Shown here: positions 57,316 through 64,000 of the stretch, one piece after another | Numbering within the stretch: position 1 is the stretch's first letter | Layout of the letters: every line of letters starts with the position of its first letter | Assembly: GCF_050624435.1 (NCBI RefSeq) | Contig: NC_134540.1 | Coordinates: 104,127,739-104,191,738, forward strand | Reading direction: 5' to 3' | Length of the DNA: 64,000 nucleotides | From: Tenrec ecaudatus | Lineage: Eukaryota > Chordata > Mammalia > Afrosoricida > Tenrecidae | Position numbers and translations under genes: made by a program | The notes under the pieces: model-generated | The model's input: the letters and a program-made list of their open reading frames with translations, nothing else | Databases searched by the model: none | Told to the model about the DNA's origin: nothing

Positions 57316-58934
57316 GGGGGTTGGGACATAGGAGATGCATGAGAAGTGTCCAAGGTGGCCCCTGGGCCCCACGGCCTGCAGAAGTGGAGATGGGATGGTC
57401 CTCCTGGTTGCCTAGGGACTCTGCTTCCGCCAGAGCGAGCGCGGTTTGGGCCAGTGGCCAGGTCTGTTAAAAGCCAAACTGCCTCTAGTGGGCTTGAGAA
57501 CTCTGGAAGGAAGTCGTGTTCCCCCAGTCTGAGGAGCTGCTGTGGGGACACAGTGCCGCCAGCCTCGTGGGGCCGGGACCGGTGGGCGATGCAGCCCTGC
57601 CCCTCAGCAGTCCCCCTGGACCTCACCTCCCAGGTGAGATTGCCTTTGCTCTCACCGCCTGGCCAGGCACCATGACTTCTGTTGTTCCTTTCTTCTGGTG
57701 AGTGAGCGTCCCCTCTCCACTTTCAAAGCACAAGTTCAAGCATAGCACCATTAGCAACTCGGAGGGCAGCCGCAGAGCATTAAGCCCGGGTCAGGGCTCT
57801 TGCACACAGGCCCCGTGTGACTGCCCGGGTGGCAGATCCAAGAAACCACCCGATTCAGGGCGCGAACCCACAGACATGAGCTCCTCACGTGGCAGGCCCG
57901 AGGCCCAAGTCATGCTCAGACGTGCCTTGCAGGTCTTGCTTCGGGAGCTGCTCCCATCTCTGTGAAGGAGCCCACCTGTGCGGAGGAAATAAACCGGCTC
58001 TGGGGTGGGGAGGAGGCCCAGACCTCTGGCTGCTTTCGTACCTCTGGTGACTGGAAGTTGTCGCCCATTCCCCAGTGTCAGGGCCAGCGCTAGGAGCCCA
58101 GTGGGCTCCTGGCTGTGAGCGGGTCTTTCCAGGGAACCAGAAAGAGGGCGTGAGGCAGGCGGTCCGCTCTGCTGCCTTGAACCAGTGCCTTTGCATGGGT
58201 CACTTCAGCTCATCGACAGAATGGGATGGTTACACAGGGTTGCACACTCAGCCGAATGTACCTGGGGTGCCTCAGAAGAAAGGCCTGGCAGTCAAGTTCC
58301 AAAGTGTCACAACCATGGAAAACCTGATGGAGCCGTTTTGGCTCTGAAATGCATTGCACAGGATAAAGCCATGGGCTGGGATCCTCTGTGGTTTTATTTA
58401 TTTTAGCATAGGGAAGGGGCTGGCGATTTTGCCTCTCAAATGGTGAGACCCTAAGTGGAGCATTCTACACTGCAGCGGGCAGGGCGGGGCGCACAGTGGG
58501 GTTGGTGCTCCCAGAGCCCGCTTCCCCCCCCCCACCCAGGCTGATGAGGGCCCTGGGCCCTTCTCTGTGGGTGGCAGGCCCGCTGGGGGCACAGAGCATT
58601 GGCTGAAAGCCCCTCTCCTGGCGGGGGCGCTGGGCCCTGCTGGCTACACAGCCCTCTGCTGAGCTTCCCCCTGCTGGGTGCCTGCAGGCCCTGGCAGCAC
58701 CTCGGCCTCCCAGCTGCTCCTGGTATTCGGGGCCATGCCCCTGGCGGGTACCCAACGTGGAGCCGAGTAATCTGTTTTCATAGATAGGTGAGCCCTTTTC
58801 CTGACACAGGGTTTTGGGATTTTCCAAGTATTCCTTTTCATATTCTTAACGTGAAGGTCGAGGGGGAGGGGTGGGAGGGACAGACATCTCTGCCTCCTTG
58901 GCCCCTGTATGGTTTTTTTTAAAACCCAAACTGA
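57316..58934. other. GC-rich unassigned sequence
   Basis: Many overlapping open frames on both strands, up to 120 codons, none with a recognisable domain. MIR-like scrap near 58195-58235. No exon called. Confidence 0.35.
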
Positions 58935-58985
58935 CCAAACACTGGGTTGGTTGTCAAGGCAGTTCCAACTCTGGGCGTTCCCTGC
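58935..58985 (-). repeat. AfroSINE scrap (minus)
   Basis: 'gcagttccaactctgggcg' resembles the antisense 3' half. Confidence 0.4.
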
Positions 58986-59017
58986 TGCACCACGGGGTTG
59001 TTAAGGCTGTAATCTCT

Positions 59018-59195
59018 GGGGAGCCTGGGTGATGTAGAGGTTACTCCTTGAGCTACGGCCCGAAAGGTCAGCAGTTCGAAACCACCAGCTGCTCAGCGGG
59101 AGAAAGATGAGGCTTTCTACTCCCGTAAAGAGTTACAGCCTCAGCAACCATGCCCGCTAGTCGCCGAGTCAGAATCAGTAAGTGGGGGTTTTCTT
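59018..59195 (+). repeat. AfroSINE
   Basis: 'ggagcctgggtgatgtagag', 'gaaaggtcagcagttcgaaa' and 'ctactcccgtaaagagttac', one of the least diverged copies. Confidence 0.92.
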
Positions 59196-60424
59196 TTTCT
59201 GTTTTTTTTTTAGTGGGGTTTTTCTTGAGCAGTCTTTAGGGAAGCCGTTTGCCAAGCCTTTGTCCAGTGGGTTTGAGCCACCAGCCTGTGGGTTCGATGC
59301 CCGACACGAACTGTTTGCAACCCCCTGGGATTACTGTATGCTTCGGGATCATGGCAAAGCTGTTTTAAAGTGGTGGACCTTGCTCTCTTGCTTGTTGTGT
59401 GTAACGCATCCCGAGGGGGCTGGGATGGCATGGCGGGGGGGCACAAAGCCCTTGTTTTCACAGACCCACACCTCGTGGTTTTGAAGCGAACTACTGCTGA
59501 GCAGAAACGCGAAGCCCTGGATTTCAAAGGCGCCACCATCTCACTGGTGCCTCCGCGGTTAATGTAAGAAAGGTGTTTGGCCCTCAACTTTCCCAAGGGA
59601 TTCGGTGCGGTGGGCGAGGGGTCTGCACGAGCAGGAAGCCCCCGTCTGTGCTGTAAAGAAAATACGCAGCGACCAAGCGAGAGCATCAAAGCGCCCACCG
59701 GATGCGGCCGGAGCGCAGGACGCCTGGGCCACTGGCCGCCGGGCGGCGGCCGGGGGAGAGTTCAAGGCATTTTGTTTTTTCACCTGTTTCCTACAGTCTC
59801 AGGAAACTTCTGAAGAATTAATGCCGAACTGTATCCGACACTGAGACTTGCTCTCAGGGGAAAGGACGGCCCCTGGTCTGAGTTTGTGGGGAGGCGGCCG
59901 CTGGGATTGGAGATGCACCGCTTCCCCCTGGCTTTTTACTCCACTGGCGCCACGCTTGGTGACGTCCACGCCATCCCACAGGGTGGCCGCTGGGCAGGCT
60001 CCGGGGAGGGTCACAGCGGCTGTCTGGGCAGTGTCCCTGGTGTGGGACAGCGTGGTGTGATGAAGGCCGGTGAGCGCAGCAAAGTCCAGGGTGGAAGGCA
60101 GCGGGCTTGGCTTCTGCAGCAGCTCAGCTCCCGGCCAGTGATACCCAGTCCGACTGGCCCCGCTGCACCAACCCGGTTATTGTACCTACACCGTCCTCAC
60201 GTGACAGCTGTCCACCACCTCCACCGCTGGTGGCTTGAGGGCTTAGCCCACAGAGAAAACAGTGAGGGCATGCAGGCAGATCTTACTGACATTTCCTCGT
60301 GTTGGATTCCAAAATAACACAGGGTCATTGTTTTATGAGTTATTTTTTTAAAAGAGAATGATTTTATGTTAAAAGCTGCTTCATGTATTCGTGCCTTTCT
60401 CATTTAGCTTCCCAGGGTTTTGTG
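59196..60424. other. unassigned sequence with a CpG-rich patch
   Basis: CpGs cluster at about 59600-59760, followed by a good-looking acceptor at 59796/59797 (tttcctacag). The open frame across it (59605-59844) is unrecognised. Not enough to call an exon. Confidence 0.3.
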
Positions 60425-60565
60425 ACGTGGCAGGGTGCGTTACCTGATGGACTGCTAACCCTTAGGTCAGTAGCTTGAAACCCACCCACAGGGGCAGCTC
60501 CACCCTTGTCCTGAGACTCACTATGAGGCCAGATAACAGCAGGGCAGTCAGTGACGGCTGTGTCC
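60425..60565 (+). repeat. AfroSINE
   Basis: 'gtcagtagcttgaaaccc' and 'acaggggcagctccaccc'. Confidence 0.8.
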
Positions 60566-60609
60566 GTGCGTGTCCCTAAACACGGCTTACCCATGGCCAG
60601 GGGTGGGCC

Positions 60610-60775
60610 TCGGCCCCTAGTGGCCCTGTAGGACAGAGGGGCTGCCCACAGGCTCCGAGGGGCTGTGGATCTCTACAGAAGCAGACGGCCGCGTCTGTCT
60701 CCCGCGGAGAGGCTGGTGAATCCCTCTCTCAGTTAGCCATGCAGTACTTAGCCCACCACACTGCCGGGCACCTTC
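60610..60775 (-). repeat. AfroSINE (minus)
   Basis: 'ccctgtaggacagaggggc' to 'cagttagccatgcagtac'. Confidence 0.75.
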
Positions 60776-62199
60776 TAAAGATGGATGACGTGCACTGCCA
60801 AACAGACTGCCTTTTACCCGCTTAACCACCAGGTGGCTAAGAGAATGACAATTAGGCAGGAGAAGCCCACACTGAAAGGGGATGACTCGTAATCACTTTC
60901 CATTTCTGCTTCAGCGAGGAAATCTAAAACCAGAGGAGCCCGTGTTTCCAGAGGGGAAACGCTGAACTGGCTGCTGAGCCATTTCCAGCAGTGCCAGGCC
61001 AGCTGGGACATTGGCAAGATTGTTCTTGTTTTCTTAGAGTTACCGTGTTAAAGGTACCTACTTGTGTTGAACTAAAACTTTTGGAAACTCGATATGAGCC
61101 AGTCCAAGTGCCCTGCTGACCCCTGAGCGCGCACATGACTCCTGCCTCTTTGGCGTTGGGCCCTGTGTCCCACAGGAGGGTGCTGCCAGCCTCCCACCTG
61201 AGCTGTGAGAAATGGGTAAACCAACCGCCCTGCCTCCCTGTTGCCCAGAGCCAGCTCTACAACTCAAAGGTCAAGTTCCCCAAATCACGTTAATGCATCT
61301 CGTGTGTCTTTGTCGTGGGAAGATGTTGTCGATTCTCGGTACTGACACCAGCAACACTGTGCATATCTGTATATAGAGAGAGAGACGTATGTTGAGAGGT
61401 GGCTCACACATGGCAGAAGTGGGCAAGTCCGCTCTGGCTGAGTCAGGCAGTTGTGGTGTGTGGGATACGACTGCTCGGGAGACTGGCCAGGCCTGATTCA
61501 GAGGGACTCCCGGATGGCTTTAAACTTCGCTCGAGGTGGAGCGCTTACCTGGATGTGCCACCTAGGGCCTCCAAGTCGTAAGGTACCAGTGGGAGACCCC
61601 TGCATGGGGGCAGTCCATGTGAGGGGGAGGGGAGGGCAGTGTCTTAGGGCAGAAACCGAGTCTCCTCCACCATGTGAGCACGCCATCCCCCACAGAAGGA
61701 CGCCCACTCACCGGACCTCTCCCCAGGGCGGGATGGGCTCACCCAGCCTTTTCCCTGCGCTCCGGCCTCCCCTTTCATTCTCAGCATTATTAACTTTGAC
61801 AAGCAAGCCTCCTGGTTGCGAGCCACGTTGGTTTGTTTTGGTTTTTTCCACCATTCGTGTTTCTGATTCAAATTGAACGTGAGGCCTTAATCCTCTAATG
61901 GGAATTAATTGCCTGCTTGAGTGCTCCTCGCCGTCCTGCTCCAACCACAGGCCCGGCTTCCTCTGAAGGGAGGCTGTTCCCACACAGCCGGCAAGGGAAT
62001 GATGTCTTCCGAAGGGTGAAGCCAGAAACGCTGGATGGTCATGTTCTTTTATTGCATATAAATAATATTTATAGTGTCTATAAATAATACCTCAGGCAAA
62101 TTTTATATTATAAACACTCGTGGAATTGAGTAGGTAAAGTGTGTAGAGGATGATCATCTTGGTCATTCTAAGAAAGAAATTTGACTTTTTATTGTCTGG
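60776..62199. other. unassigned sequence with a candidate conserved block
   Basis: No exon recognised. 61860-61930 has a homeodomain-rich core ('ctaatgggaattaattgcc'). Confidence 0.35.
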
Positions 62200-62405
62200 T
62201 TTTCTTTTTTTAATCATTTTATTGGGGGCTCTTATAGCTCTTATTACGATCTATACTTACATCCATTATGTCAAGCACTTTTGCACATATGTTGCCATCA
62301 TCATTTTCCAAACATTTTCTTTCTACTTAAGCCCTTGGTATCAGCTCCTCACTTTTTCCCTCCTTCGTGAACCCTTGATAATTTATATTTATTTTCATGT
62401 CTTCT
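62200..62405 (-). mobile_element. L1 'Q' tail (minus), older subfamily
   Basis: 'aatcattttattgggggctc', 'atgtcaagcacttttgcac' and 'cccttggtatcagctcctc'. Confidence 0.85.
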
Positions 62406-63165
62406 CAACTGTCTCCATCGCTAGAAAGCCTGACCCCAGGCTAGACCTTGTCGGGTCCCCTCCCTCACCCTCTCGGGGACCGTGTTGTGTCGCTCCTACT
62501 TCTCCTCTGGGCTCGGCACTTCCATGCGGTGCCCACACAGACCCTGCTCTCGGTCGCGGAGCTCACTGGGGAAGCTAACAGAGTGCCGGTGGGAATGCTC
62601 AGGATGCAGCTGTCCAGTCAGGACCTGGTCATTCTTTCAGGGCTGCTCATAAGCACGCAACGGGCATTCCACCTGCTGGAAGCCACACCTGAGGGCATTC
62701 AGCTCAAGCTCCGTGAGTCAGTGAACCCAGCTCCCCCATTTAAGTACCCAGAGGCACCCGACTCCACCAATCAGCCTTCTGCCCCAAAGTACTCAGCTTT
62801 ATCTGCTCCTAGGGTTGGCAAGTCCACCAAGCTGGCTCGTGCTCTAGCTTCTGGTTCTGCTGCTGCCTCTGATGTCACCCTGTTTCTCTGCAGCAAGGCC
62901 TTCACAGGGATCTTGGGGTTCAGAGGATTTACTTGACTCCTGGCTCTTACAAGTACTGAATTTCCCCTTCTTCCTGCTTCTCAGAGAGCTCGTTTGATAC
63001 CCAGCATGATGTCCTCACAATCAGTTCCATTCACAAGTACACACAGGTGGATCCTATCAGTGTCTTCCCCCACCTTCTTCCCCGGCCCCATGCAGGAAAA
63101 CGTCATTTGGTGGGAGTCACAGAGACTTTGGTTAGGAGAGCCATGTTAAACAACTCACTGGCCCT
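62406..63165 (-). mobile_element. LTR-like fossil, unassigned
   Basis: Its high-coordinate edge, read on the minus strand, 'gtctctgtgactcccacc', resembles the start of the LTR at 16690-17390; the rest does not align by eye. A 162-codon plus-strand open frame (62448-62936) lies across it without a recognised domain. Both readings are weak. Confidence 0.25.
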
Positions 63166-63182
63166 GCACCATCAGAAAGAGG

Positions 63183-63358
63183 CCTGGCGGTGTGTGGTAA
63201 TGCAGTGCACTGCAATCCAAAAGGCTTGCAGTTCAAAACCACCAGCCGCCTCATAGGAGCATGACCCGGCTTTCTAATCCATAAGGAGTTCTACCCCGTC
63301 CTATAGGGTCACTACGAGTCGGCCTAGACGCTTTGGCCGTGAGTTGGGTTTGGTTGAC
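63183..63358 (+). repeat. AfroSINE
   Basis: 'cttgcagttcaaaaccacc' to 'gtcactacgagtcggcctag'. Confidence 0.88.
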
Positions 63359-63787
63359 AGGGTCAGATGCGCTGAGTGGCAGGTTCAATTCCTGATGCTG
63401 CCCCTCTGTGCTCGGGCCCATTATCTAAGCTGCCTGTTAAGTGACGATAGACCGGTGACCTTGCAGAGTCGTGAAGGTCAAAGACAATGAGATTGAACAG
63501 AGAGCGCTTAGCTGTGGGCCCAGAACACACAGAGGTGCCCGGTGAAGGCTGTGTCCAAGGCCCGCTGCCACCCCAAAGCCACTTCAACATGGAGCCTCTT
63601 GAACCCCGCCGCCACCGGGAATACCTTTGGAAGGCTCTGACCACAAATTCTTGCCTTTTTAACCCTTGCTTGTCTCCAGCACGGCTGCTTGTCTACTCTG
63701 GGAGGAATGCTTGCTTTGCTTCCTCTCTGGTTGAATTCCTGTAACAACCACAATAATGACCATTATTTACTGAGTCCTAGCAGTATA
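63359..63787. other. unassigned sequence
   Basis: Nothing firm; 63750-63786 may be an L2 scrap ('attatttactgagtcctagc'). Confidence 0.35.
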
Positions 63788-63950
63788 CAAAGGAGACCTG
63801 GTTACACATTGGAACTCCAAGGTCAGCAGGTCGAAAACACCAGCTGCTCCAAGGGAGAAAGATGAGGCTTTCTACTCCTGCAACAAGGTTCAGCTTTAGA
63901 AAAACCCAAAAGGAGTAGTTTTATGCTGTCGCTCCAGGGCAATGAATGAG
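63788..63950 (+). repeat. AfroSINE
   Basis: 'gttacacattggaactccaa', 'ccagctgctccaagggag' and 'gctttctactcctgcaac'. Confidence 0.85.
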
Positions 63951-64000
63951 AGCAGTTACTGCCTCGTCCAAAGTTCATGCTGCTTTCCAGCTGCTCCGGC

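Noticed and set aside
59605-59844. Possible last exon after the acceptor-like tttcctacag at 59796
   Set aside because: No partner exon, no recognised protein, and acceptor-like strings are common by chance.
62448-62936. 162-codon plus-strand frame with Leu-rich start
   Set aside because: It overlaps LTR-like sequence and has no recognised domain; kept only as a comment on that region.

Overview
This is a stretch of mammalian nuclear DNA, not bacterial or viral. The repeats point to an afrotherian, most likely a tenrec such as Echinops. They are AfroSINE-type tRNA-derived SINEs, a young LINE-1 family with an unusually long 3' UTR, BovB/RTE fragments, and three short hAT elements whose ends match the SPIN family. 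SPIN was described from tenrec but not as a general afrotherian repeat. The species call is an inference from repeat content.

No complete protein-coding host gene is visible. The best gene-related signal is a CpG island at about 14.93-15.42 kb. It carries GC boxes, an E-box, NRF1-like and CTCF-like motifs, and a consensus splice donor at 15274/15275, as expected for a promoter plus a non-coding first exon on the + strand. The downstream sequence may then be intron, but no later exon could be assigned. Two processed pseudogenes are clear: ENO1 (alpha-enolase, minus strand, 7.79-9.47 kb) and VBP1 (prefoldin subunit 3, plus strand, 11.98-13.11 kb). One 141-codon open frame (26.03-26.45 kb, minus) is unrecognised.

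Layout: 0.4-10.4 kb is an old LTR plus a 9-kb composite. An older L1 (minus strand, flanked by a 13-bp target duplication) has been invaded by a second L1, a third L1 in the opposite orientation, and the ENO1 pseudogene. 10.4-14.6 kb holds MER5A, AfroSINEs, the VBP1 pseudogene split by a MaLR-type solo LTR, and an L1 inside a SINE. 14.9-18 kb is the CpG island, unique sequence and an old LTR. 18-31 kb is ancient L1, AfroSINEs, an L1 with an apparent 3' transduction, BovB, two terminal-inverted-repeat elements and nested L1 tails. 31-42.9 kb is lower in repeats and includes two MaLR-type solo LTRs with exact 5-bp target duplications, one SPIN and a strong CTCF motif. 43-46.5 kb is dense in L1, with an ERVK-like solo LTR and two SPINs. 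46.5-64 kb alternates GC-richer unique sequence with SINEs, L1 tails, MIR and L2 fragments.

The window's main interest is its readable insertion history. Many insertions keep target-site duplications, so a relative order of events can be worked out from the sequence alone.
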